Shown here: piece by piece, positions 1 through 4,585 of the stretch
How the letters are laid out: every line of letters starts with the position of its first letter
How positions within the stretch are numbered: the stretch's first letter is position 1
DNA from: an uncultured Lachnobacterium sp.
GTDB lineage: Bacteria > Bacillota > Clostridia > Lachnospirales > Lachnospiraceae
Assembly (NCBI GenBank): GCA_900548765.1
Contig: URLU01000145.1
Span: forward strand, 1-5,715
Length of the DNA stretch: 5,715 nucleotides
Reading direction: 5' to 3'
Program-made: the position numbers and the translations under genes
The notes under the pieces: model-generated
Databases searched by the model: none
What the model saw: the letters and a program-made list of their open reading frames with translations, nothing else
What the model was told of the DNA's origin: nothing

Positions 1-549
1 CCGGCAGTGCATGGCGATAACAGAGGATATTTCATGGAAACCTACAACTCAAGAGATATGCAGGAAGCTGGAATCGACAGAGTATTTGTACAGGATAACC
101 AGTCATGCTCTACAAAGGGAGTGTTAAGGGGACTTCATTTCCAGAAGGAATATCCACAGGCAAAGCTCGTACGTGCCGTAAAAGGCTCTGTATTTGATGT
201 TGCAGTAGATTTAAGAAGCGATTCTAAGACCTATGGAAAATGGTATGGAGTAGAGCTTACAGAGGAGAACAAGGTACAGTTTCTTATTCCAGAAGGATTT
301 GCGCATGGATTCCTTGTACTTTCAGATGTAGCAGAGTTCTGTTATAAGGTCACAGACTTCTGGCATCAGGGAGACGAGGGTGGATTAGCATGGAATGATC
401 CAGCCATTGGAATTGAGTGGCCACAGCTGAAGGGTGAGTATCCGGGAAGTGCTGATGGTTCAGGATATACACTTGAGGATGGCACAGCAATTAACCTTAG
501 TGACAAAGACCAGAAGTGGGATACCCTGGAGAATACATTCAAATTTTAA
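1..549 (+). CDS. rfbC: dTDP-4-dehydrorhamnose 3,5-epimerase RfbC/RmlC, 5' end outside window
   Basis: RmlC epimerises C3 and C5 of dTDP-4-keto-6-deoxyglucose, the third step of cytosolic dTDP-L-rhamnose synthesis. The frame is open to the left edge, so the first residues are missing (probably about 10-15, judged from family length); the GTG at 7 encodes an internal Val, because family-typical sequence (HGDNRGYFMETYN) runs through it. Visible are 182 residues with a clear cupin signature: VQDNQSCSTKGVLRGLHFQ, carrying the catalytic His of GLHFQ; KLVRAVKGSVFDVAVDLR, with the conserved active-site Lys; IPEGFAHGFLVLSD; CYKVTDFW, with the Tyr general acid; and NDPAIGIEWP near the C-terminus. No lesion is seen. 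It is followed by an intrinsic terminator, so it is probably the last gene of a rhamnose operon whose other members lie upstream, outside the window. Very secure call. Confidence 0.96.
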   Translation, partial: PAVHGDNRGYFMETYNSRDMQEAGIDRVFVQDNQSCSTKGVLRGLHFQKEYPQAKLVRAVKGSVFDVAVDLRSDSKTYGKWYGVELTEENKVQFLIPEGFAHGFLVLSDVAEFCYKVTDFWHQGDEGGLAWNDPAIGIEWPQLKGEYPGSADGSGYTLEDGTAINLSDKDQKWDTLENTFKF

Positions 550-582
550 GATTTATGCAGAGAGTCTAATCTGCAATTGGCA

Positions 583-596
583 GCTTTCATGAAAGC
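583..596. repeat. 14-bp perfect palindrome between rfbC and its terminator
   Basis: GCTTTCATGAAAGC is a perfect self-complementary 14-mer in the 3' untranslated stretch of rfbC. In RNA it would form only a small-loop hairpin, and no T-tract follows. As DNA it could be a dimeric protein site. Its function is unknown and it may be chance. Confidence 0.4.
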
Positions 597-632
597 ATGT
601 TTGCTGACAGTTTCTCTTGCATACTATGATAC

Positions 633-669
633 AAAAAGCCGTGGCTATGAGAATGTGCTACGGCTTTTT
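633..669 (+). terminator. Rho-independent terminator after rfbC
   Basis: GCCGTGGC (638-645) pairs with GCTACGGC (657-664): eight base pairs with one G.U and an 11-nt loop. It is flanked by five A (633-637) and five T (665-669), which can extend the stem and provide the U-tract. It lies about 85 nt after the rfbC stop. The A-stem-T symmetry means it could also terminate minus-strand transcripts, but no minus-strand gene faces it. Confidence 0.88.
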
Positions 670-723
670 ACTGTTATGCATTTCGAGAGGATGACAGCAG
701 CAAATTTGTTGATTTTAAGAAAT

Positions 724-820
724 TTGGACTTTTTTAGCAAATAGCACGCTGCTTGATACTAAAAATCATTAAACTTGTTTTTGTGGACTTAAATAACTGA
801 TTTTATATAAAAAAGTCCAA
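724..820. repeat. 13-bp perfect inverted repeat enclosing 71 bp
   Basis: TTGGACTTTTTTA (724-736) is exactly the reverse complement of TAAAAAAGTCCAA (808-820). The core TGGACTT occurs a third time at 784-790, in the left-arm orientation. The flanks show no target-site duplication and the space between is too short for a transposase. It could be a miniature element remnant, a long-loop RNA stem in the tspO leader, or paired operator sites. Origin unresolved. Confidence 0.5.
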
Positions 821-947
821 GCTATCAATATACTAATTTTATCTAATGTCAGGAAGCTATATCAAAAAAGCCATATCTCAAAGTGCTGTCAAAAAGTCAT
901 ACCATCAATCCATGCAGCATAAAATAAATAAAGAGAATAAGCTTAGC

Positions 948-953
948 AAAGGA
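948..953 (+). promoter_or_regulatory. Ribosome binding site that sets the tspO start at 960
   Basis: AAAGGA lies 6 nt before the ATG at 960. The upstream in-frame ATGs at 846 and 912 have no comparable purine-rich site. Family alignment from memory also puts the TspO N-terminus a few residues before the first membrane helix, which fits 960. Confidence 0.65.
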
Positions 954-959
954 AACCCT

Positions 960-1433
960 ATGGATAGTAAATTAGCAAAATTAGTGATAAATCTCGCGAT
1001 ACCATTGGTAGTTGGAGCCTTTTCAGTATTGATTTCATCAGACACCTTTTCAGCATATAAGGATTTGGAAATGCCGATGTTTGCGCCACCGGCAATAGTT
1101 TTTCCGATAGTGTGGACAATACTCTACATATTAATGGGAGTAAGTACATATCTCATTTCCAGCAAAAACAGAATCACAGATAGCAGCAAAATGGAGGCCT
1201 ACTTTATCTATGCAATACAGCTGGGATTAAATTTCCTGTGGACACCGGTGTTTTTTGTGCTGGAAAACAGAATAATAGCACTTATAATATTAGTCTTTTT
1301 GATATGTGCAGTGGTGAAAATGATAATGAAGTTTACGGAATGTGATGTATTGGCAGGGCGGCTGCAGATACCATACCTGATATGGTGCATATTTGCTTTT
1401 TACTTAAATTGCGGGATAGTTATCCTAAACTGA
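960..1433 (+). CDS. tspO: TspO/MBR family integral membrane protein
   Basis: TspO/MBR proteins are five-helix membrane proteins that bind porphyrins and other hydrophobic ligands and are tied to tetrapyrrole and stress responses; the role in Firmicutes is poorly defined. From 960 the product is 157 residues, the normal family length; starting at 846 would add 38 polar residues with no family match. Approximate membrane segments are residues 8-26, 48-66, 80-98, 103-124 and 136-156. Family marks: PPAIVFPIVWTILYILMG (43-60), LNFLWTPVFF (90-99) and the C-terminal WCIFAFYLNCGIVILN. The usual Trp in PPxWxFP is Ile46; Trp52, Trp94 and Trp142 remain, so the protein is Trp-poor for a family once called tryptophan-rich sensory protein. 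It appears to be monocistronic: the previous gene is terminated and the next has its own leader. Family call is secure; start is likely; function is open. Confidence 0.88.
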   Translation: MDSKLAKLVINLAIPLVVGAFSVLISSDTFSAYKDLEMPMFAPPAIVFPIVWTILYILMGVSTYLISSKNRITDSSKMEAYFIYAIQLGLNFLWTPVFFVLENRIIALIILVFLICAVVKMIMKFTECDVLAGRLQIPYLIWCIFAFYLNCGIVILN

Positions 1434-1469
1434 TTTTTGTATTATTCTATTGTTTTTGGCTATGCTAAA

Positions 1470-1475
1470 TATAAT
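1470..1475 (+). promoter_or_regulatory. Candidate sigma-A -10 box for the ferritin-like gene
   Basis: A perfect TATAAT is present. The -35 is poor: at 17-nt spacing the hexamer is CTATTG, and TTGTTT (1450-1455) is only 14 nt away. A start near 1482 would put the 1512-1585 hairpin inside the mRNA leader. AT-rich DNA makes chance -10 boxes common. Confidence 0.35.
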
Positions 1476-1511
1476 AAAGTAACTTGTCAGCTATATTCGG
1501 TAACGTAGAAG

Positions 1512-1585
1512 GGGAGATTGCGCCAGGGCTGGGCTTATATCCGTAACCCGTCACAAATTCAAGCCCAGCCTTGGTGCAATCTCCC
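1512..1585 (+). repeat. 25-bp long-arm inverted repeat / RNA hairpin
   Basis: The left arm (1512-1536, beginning GGGAGATTGC and ending GGCTGGGCTT) pairs with the right arm (1561-1585) over 25 positions around a 24-nt loop. Only two positions are not Watson-Crick, and both are G (left) opposite T (right), so the + strand RNA would pair without a break while the minus-strand RNA would have two A.C mismatches. The arms are GC-rich against AT-rich surroundings. No T-tract follows, so it is not a standard terminator. It may be a regulatory leader stem, an mRNA-stabilising stem or a REP/MITE-type repeat. I do not recognise a named family. Confidence 0.85.
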
Positions 1586-1606
1586 ATCAAAGTCTAAGAT
1601 AAATAT

Positions 1607-1635
1607 GTATAAAACCCCAAAATCTACCCATAATA
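1607..1635 (+). promoter_or_regulatory. Possible forespore-type (sigma-G/F-like) promoter
   Basis: GTATA (1607-1611), 17 nt, CATAATA (1629-1635) fits the general sigma-G pattern (GNATR ... CATNNTA, usually about 17-18 nt apart). A start near 1642 would leave a short leader just before the AGGAGG. This agrees with the CotF-like product, but these are short AT-rich motifs and the match is weak evidence. Confidence 0.3.
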
Positions 1636-1661
1636 CTATGGAAAACACCCAGGAGGTAGAT
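1622..1661 (+). promoter_or_regulatory. Possible Shine-Dalgarno-sequestering stem
   Basis: ATCTACC (1622-1628) is perfectly complementary to GGTAGAT (1655-1661), which includes the last two G of the AGGAGG site and reaches to 3 nt before the ATG. A small CATA/TATG stem (1629-1632 with 1637-1640) could form inside the loop. Pairing would partly hide the ribosome site. Seven pairs with a 26-nt loop is a modest stem, so this is a hypothesis. Confidence 0.4.
1651..1657 (+). promoter_or_regulatory. Strong ribosome binding site that sets the start at 1665
   Basis: AGGAGGT lies 7 nt before the ATG at 1665. It decides this start over in-frame upstream codons at 1518 (TTG), 1605 and 1638 (ATG), none of which has a comparable site. 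Confidence 0.85.
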
Positions 1662-1664
1662 AAT

Positions 1665-2123
1665 ATGGTATTAACATCAAAAGAAATCACAGCGTTAGAA
1701 GACTTGCGCACACAGGAGCAGTCCTGCATCGACAAGTACACCAAATACGAGAAAGAAGCTAAGGACACAGTCTTGAAAAATCTTTTTTCCCAGCTTGCAA
1801 AGGAAGAACAGAAGCACTATGACACCTTAAGCCAGATGCTTGACGGAAATATTCCAAAGTGTGACTGCAACGACAGCAAAGGTGCTGACTATAATCCAAA
1901 GGCCACATATGCCTGCTGCGCGGACTCTGAGGATAAGAAGCATGACTGTTTTCTTGCAACTGACTGCATAGGAACTGAAAAGCTGGTATCGTGTGAATAT
2001 AATACAGACGTATTTATTTTTGGCGAGCCATCAATCAGAAAAGTCCTTGCAGATATTCAGATTGAAGAGCAGAACCATGCTGAAATGCTTTGGAAGTATA
2101 AGGAAGTCAACTGTATGCAGTAA
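1665..2123 (+). CDS. Cys-rich ferritin-like / CotF-like (spore coat or rubrerythrin-type) protein
   Basis: The 152-residue product resembles the clostridial proteins variously named spore coat protein (Coat F) or ferritin-like/rubrerythrin-like. It shows two matching halves: E18 with E48-x-x-H51 (LAKEEQKH), and E105 with E135-x-x-H138 (IQIEEQNH). The Glu-to-ExxH spacing is 30 residues in both, the layout of a four-helix di-iron bundle. The second half (about 93-147: TDCIGTEKLVSCEYNTDVF ... EEQNHAEMLWKY) is Coat F-like. Between them (66-95) is a Cys-rich linker with C66, C68, C84, C85 and C95; nine Cys in total (also 21, 101, 110, 150). That linker lacks the paired CxxC knuckles of a classical rubredoxin domain. 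Likely roles are metal or peroxide handling, or spore coat assembly; the sequence cannot separate these. It is monocistronic, between a structured leader and a terminator. Fold secure, function not. Confidence 0.82.
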   Translation: MVLTSKEITALEDLRTQEQSCIDKYTKYEKEAKDTVLKNLFSQLAKEEQKHYDTLSQMLDGNIPKCDCNDSKGADYNPKATYACCADSEDKKHDCFLATDCIGTEKLVSCEYNTDVFIFGEPSIRKVLADIQIEEQNHAEMLWKYKEVNCMQ

Positions 2124-2143
2124 AGATAAACTCAGATTTGATT

Positions 2144-2193
2144 AAAACTCTCATTGATTGCTGTAAATCATGCAGCAGATATGGGAGTTTTTT
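2144..2193 (+). terminator. Rho-independent terminator after the ferritin-like gene
   Basis: AAAACTCTCAT (2144-2154) pairs with ATGGGAGTTTT (2181-2191) with one G.U wobble, and TGCTG with CAGCA forms an inner stem. A run of six T ends it (2188-2193). It starts 20 nt after the stop codon and ends immediately before the promoter of the next gene. Confidence 0.85.
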
Positions 2194-2194
2194 C

Positions 2195-2223
2195 TTGAGT
2201 TAAGGCATGTAAAACGTTATGAT
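2195..2223 (+). promoter_or_regulatory. Promoter of the MerR-methyltransferase gene, start expected at or beside the ATG
   Basis: TTGAGT (2195-2200), 17 nt, TATGAT (2218-2223) is a good sigma-A-type match (4/6 and 5/6). Transcription would begin about 7 nt past the -10, that is near 2230, the A of the ATG. A palindromic AACGTT (2213-2218) lies in the spacer. The 17-nt spacing is normal, not the 19-20 nt of classical MerR-activated promoters, so nothing indicates MerR-type activation here. Confidence 0.6.
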
Positions 2224-2229
2224 AGCATT

Positions 2230-3498
2230 ATGGATAAAGAAAAATTATATTCTTCTGGTGAGTTTGCCAAAATGGCGCATATCACCAAGAAGACACTCAG
2301 GTATTACGATGAACATAATATTTTAAAACCTGTTGTACGAAACGAAAATGGCAACAGGTATTATTCTGATGCGGATTTTGCCAGGCTTCAGCAGATTATC
2401 CTGCTCAAATATCTGGGATTTTCCTTAGATGATATAAAGGAAATGACAATTGATGATTCAGACTATCACTTTATGGCAGAATCACTTAATCTGCAGCTTA
2501 AGCTGGTACAGGATAGGATTGAACACCTGCAGAATGTGGAAAAAGCAATCAGGGACACCTCCCTTGCCATCGAAAAGCAGCACACTATAGACTGGAATCA
2601 GATGCTCGACCTTATTCACATGACGGGCATGGAAAAAAGTCTTAAGAACCAGTACCAGGATGCATCGAATATTACTTCACGAATCAATCTTCACAAGCGG
2701 TATTCTGTAAATAAGCAGGGCTGGTTCAACTGGGTTTTTGAGCAGTGCATGAAGCTGTGTAATCAAATATACGACCAGAAAACAGAAGGATTGAACACTG
2801 TTCAATCACGCAATATGAATATATTGGAAATCGGTTGTGGCGATGGCTCTTTGTGGAGTGAAAATATGGATGCTATTCCGGAGAATGTAAGCATTACACT
2901 TACAGATGTTTCTGAGGGAATGCTCCGTGATGCCAGAAGAAATATTGGACCCAGAGACAAGCGTTTTTCCTTTAAAGTAGCAGACTGCAATAAGCTTCCG
3001 TATAAAGATGAAAGCTTTGATATTATAATTGCAGATCATGTGCTTTTTTATTGTGAGGATGTGGGCAAGGCAGCAAAGGAGTTGTCAAGGTGCCTGAAAT
3101 CAGATGGGGTGCTCATAAGCAGTACCTATGGAACTTCACATATGCAGGAAATCAGTCGGCTTGTATCGGATTTTGATGACAGGATACTGCTTTCGAAAAA
3201 TCATCTGTATGAGAAATTTGGAAAAGAAAATGGCAGAGACCTTTTGATGCCATATTTTCCAGAGGGCAGCTGCCAGTGGAGACAGTATGAAGATTTCCTT
3301 CTGGTGACAGAACCGGAAGCACTTATATCATATATACTATCCTGTCATGGTAATCAGAATCAGTATATTCTGGACAGATACAATGAGTTTAGGACTTTTG
3401 TAAAAAAAAGGACGGACAAAGGGTTTAAAATAACAAAGGATGCAGGTATGTTTGTGATATGTAAAATGATGGGCAAACAATTTGCAGACAATGTATAA
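2230..3498 (+). CDS. MerR-family regulator fused to a class I SAM-dependent methyltransferase
   Basis: The protein has 422 residues. Residues 6-75 are a MerR winged-helix DNA-binding domain: YSSGEFAKMAHITKKTLRYYDEHNILKP, then NGNRYYSDADFARLQQI and LGFSLDDIKEM. Residues about 80-117 form the dimerisation helix, followed by a linker to about 165. From about 190 a Rossmann methyltransferase follows: motif I ILEIGCGDG (198-206), acidic residue D226 after strand 2 (ITLTDVSEGML), the motif ADCNKLPYKDESFDIIIADHVL (251-272, D252), and CLKSDGVLIS (288-297). The effector domain of a normal MerR is thus replaced by an apparently intact enzyme; the substrate is unknown. In-frame ATG 2170 lies inside the upstream terminator, so 2230 is chosen. 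No Shine-Dalgarno site is visible before it. The next gene, a glycosyltransferase, starts 48 nt on with no terminator between, so they are probably co-transcribed. Domains secure, biological role unknown. Confidence 0.9.
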   Translation: MDKEKLYSSGEFAKMAHITKKTLRYYDEHNILKPVVRNENGNRYYSDADFARLQQIILLKYLGFSLDDIKEMTIDDSDYHFMAESLNLQLKLVQDRIEHLQNVEKAIRDTSLAIEKQHTIDWNQMLDLIHMTGMEKSLKNQYQDASNITSRINLHKRYSVNKQGWFNWVFEQCMKLCNQIYDQKTEGLNTVQSRNMNILEIGCGDGSLWSENMDAIPENVSITLTDVSEGMLRDARRNIGPRDKRFSFKVADCNKLPYKDESFDIIIADHVLFYCEDVGKAAKELSRCLKSDGVLISSTYGTSHMQEISRLVSDFDDRILLSKNHLYEKFGKENGRDLLMPYFPEGSCQWRQYEDFLLVTEPEALISYILSCHGNQNQYILDRYNEFRTFVKKRTDKGFKITKDAGMFVICKMMGKQFADNV

Positions 3499-3529
3499 GC
3501 CATTAAATTATATGGAGTGAACTTGTAAT

Positions 3530-3536
3530 AAGGAGA
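3530..3536 (+). promoter_or_regulatory. Ribosome binding site of the glycosyltransferase gene
   Basis: AAGGAGA lies 10 nt before the ATG at 3547, a slightly long but workable spacing. No promoter stands out in the 48-nt gap, which supports read-through from the MerR-methyltransferase gene. Confidence 0.6.
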
Positions 3537-3546
3537 TGGAAGCAGC

Positions 3547-4497
3547 ATGAAAAAAGTAAGCCTTATTATTCCCTGCTTTAATGAAGCAGACGGATTGCCT
3601 GAATTTGATAAGGAAATAAACAGGATGATGTCCGGTTTATCGGACTATTGTTTTGAGATAATCTACGTGGACGATGGATCGACAGATAATACATTACAGA
3701 CAATCAGGAAATTCAGTAAAGAGCAGGAAGCGGTGAAATACATATCTTTTTCCAGAAATTTCGGCAAGGAAGCAGCTATGTATGCAGGCTTTTGCAATGC
3801 TACTGGGGATTATGTGGCGGTAATGGATGCTGATTTGCAGGACCCACCGGCTTTATTGCCAGAGATGTTAAAAATCCTTGAATCTGGAGAATACGACAGT
3901 GTAGCTACCAGGCGTGTGAGCAGAAAGGGGGAACCTGTAATCAGGTCTTTTTGCGCAAGGCAGTTTTACAAGCTGATTAACAGGATATCTGATGCAGACA
4001 TAGTGGATGGAGCCAGAGACTACCGCCTGATGACCAGAGATATGACGGATGCTATAGTGGCACTTGGCGAGAGAAATCGTTTTTCAAAGGGCATATATGG
4101 TTGGATTGGCTACAGAACATACTGGTATCCCTATGAAAATGTGCAGAGGATAGCGGGGGAGACCAAGTGGAGCTTCTGGAAGCTTCTCAAATATTCCATT
4201 CAGGGGATTGTGGATTTCTCAGATACGCCCCTTGCGGTTGCATCCTGGTTTGGAATCAGCTGCACGGGAATATCATTTTTAGCCCTGCTTTTTATAATAA
4301 TAAGGAGGCTGGTGTTTGGTGACCCGGTGGCAGGCTGGGCATCTACTGTGTGCATTATCGTGTTTATAGGCGGTATACAGTTGTTTTGTCTGGGGGTCAT
4401 AGGGCAGTATATTGGCAGGACATACACGGAGACCAAGCGGAGACCTCATTATATAATAAGCGACAGCAGTGAAAAGGATATTGAGAAAATTGGCTGA
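3547..4497 (+). CDS. GtrB/CsbB-like family 2 membrane glycosyltransferase
   Basis: Proteins of this group move a sugar from a nucleotide donor to the lipid carrier undecaprenyl phosphate at the inner face of the membrane; the lipid-linked sugar then decorates teichoic acids, O-antigen or other envelope glycans. The 316-residue length is normal. Seen are SLIIPCFNEADGL (5-17), VDDGSTDNT (41-49) for nucleotide binding, FSRNFGKEAAM (68-78), the DxD-type DADLQDPP (94-101), DYRLMTRD (158-165), ERNRFSKGIYGWIG (175-188), GETKWS (204-209), two C-terminal membrane helices (about 228-252 and 264-287) and the family-typical tail QYIGRTYTETKRRPHYII. All expected catalytic motifs are intact. Donor and final acceptor cannot be read from sequence. 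No GtrA-type flippase is in the window. It is probably translated from the MerR-methyltransferase transcript. Family secure; glucose as donor is only the commonest case. Confidence 0.92.
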   Translation: MKKVSLIIPCFNEADGLPEFDKEINRMMSGLSDYCFEIIYVDDGSTDNTLQTIRKFSKEQEAVKYISFSRNFGKEAAMYAGFCNATGDYVAVMDADLQDPPALLPEMLKILESGEYDSVATRRVSRKGEPVIRSFCARQFYKLINRISDADIVDGARDYRLMTRDMTDAIVALGERNRFSKGIYGWIGYRTYWYPYENVQRIAGETKWSFWKLLKYSIQGIVDFSDTPLAVASWFGISCTGISFLALLFIIIRRLVFGDPVAGWASTVCIIVFIGGIQLFCLGVIGQYIGRTYTETKRRPHYIISDSSEKDIEKIG

Positions 4498-4501
4498 TTA
4501 C

Positions 4502-4530
4502 TTGGCAAAATCTAATATTTGCGATATACT
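4502..4530 (+). promoter_or_regulatory. Strong sigma-A promoter for udk
   Basis: TTGGCA (4502-4507), 17 nt, TATACT (4525-4530) matches consensus at 5/6 and 5/6 with ideal spacing. Transcription should start near 4537, giving a leader of about 50 nt. It begins 4 nt after the glycosyltransferase stop, so udk has its own transcript. No terminator is visible between the two genes. Confidence 0.75.
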
Positions 4531-4573
4531 GTGTGACTAGTAGAAAACGAACTCACAAATATATTCAGGATAA

Positions 4574-4579
4574 AGAGGA
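4574..4579 (+). promoter_or_regulatory. Ribosome binding site of udk
   Basis: AGAGGA lies 6 nt before the ATG at 4586. The protein begins MNCTVIGIAGGTGSGKS, the family-typical distance to the P-loop, confirming this start. Confidence 0.7.
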
Positions 4580-4585
4580 CATTAT

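Larger units (their letters stand above)
670..959. other. Gene-free AT-rich region upstream of tspO, containing an inverted repeat
   Basis: No convincing gene is found on either strand between the rfbC terminator and the tspO start. The region is strongly AT-rich. It contains the 13-bp inverted repeat listed separately and a third copy of its TGGACTT core at 784-790. The best promoter-like pair is TTGTGG (781-786), 17 nt, TATATA (804-809), which is a poor match at the -35. From 846 to 959 the reading frame is open and continuous with tspO, but the segment is rich in Lys, Ser, Gln and Asn, has no Shine-Dalgarno site at 846 and no family similarity, so it is read here as leader. Confidence 0.5.
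1434..1664 (+). other. Structured intergenic leader upstream of the ferritin-like gene
   Basis: This 231-nt stretch has no gene. It holds a TATAAT box (1470-1475), a long GC-rich hairpin (1512-1585), a sporulation-type promoter-like pair (1607-1635), a possible Shine-Dalgarno-covering stem (1622-1661) and the Shine-Dalgarno site itself (1651-1657). If transcription starts near 1482, the mRNA has a leader of about 180 nt containing both stems. An open frame runs through this region from 1518 into the gene, but it passes through the hairpin and has no start signal, so it is not considered coding. Confidence 0.6.

Noticed and set aside
691..744. Short open frame of 17 codons (ATG at 691) after the rfbC terminator
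   Set aside because: The purine-rich GAGAGG directly abuts the ATG with no spacing, the peptide has no recognisable features, and it runs into the inverted repeat arm. No support for a real gene.
724..820. Complete insertion sequence or MITE with target-site duplication
   Set aside because: The flanking bases outside the 13-bp arms do not repeat, and the 97-bp segment has no coding capacity. Only the inverted repeat is supported.
1414..1438. Terminator at the end of tspO (GGATA/TATCC then TTTTT)
   Set aside because: The stem is only 5 bp with a 2-nt loop, and the T-run begins 8 nt after it, so it is not a credible intrinsic terminator.
1511..1590. The long hairpin as a rho-independent terminator for tspO
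   Set aside because: No T-tract follows the stem on the + strand (ATCAAAGTC), and on the minus strand the stem is followed by TTCTACG. Position and length suit a leader or repeat better.
1518..1664. Upstream extension of the ferritin-like gene from a TTG at 1518
   Set aside because: It would be encoded inside the 25-bp hairpin, lacks a ribosome site and has no family match, whereas ATG 1665 has AGGAGGT at 7 nt.
2170..2229. Upstream start (ATG 2170) for the MerR-methyltransferase
   Set aside because: It lies within the terminator stem of the preceding gene, and the added 20 residues do not belong to the MerR domain, which normally starts within a few residues of the N-terminus.
4200..4436. 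Minus-strand open frames opposite the glycosyltransferase and other genes
   Set aside because: They lie wholly within well-supported + strand genes, lack ribosome sites and show no family features; they are shadows of the coding strand.
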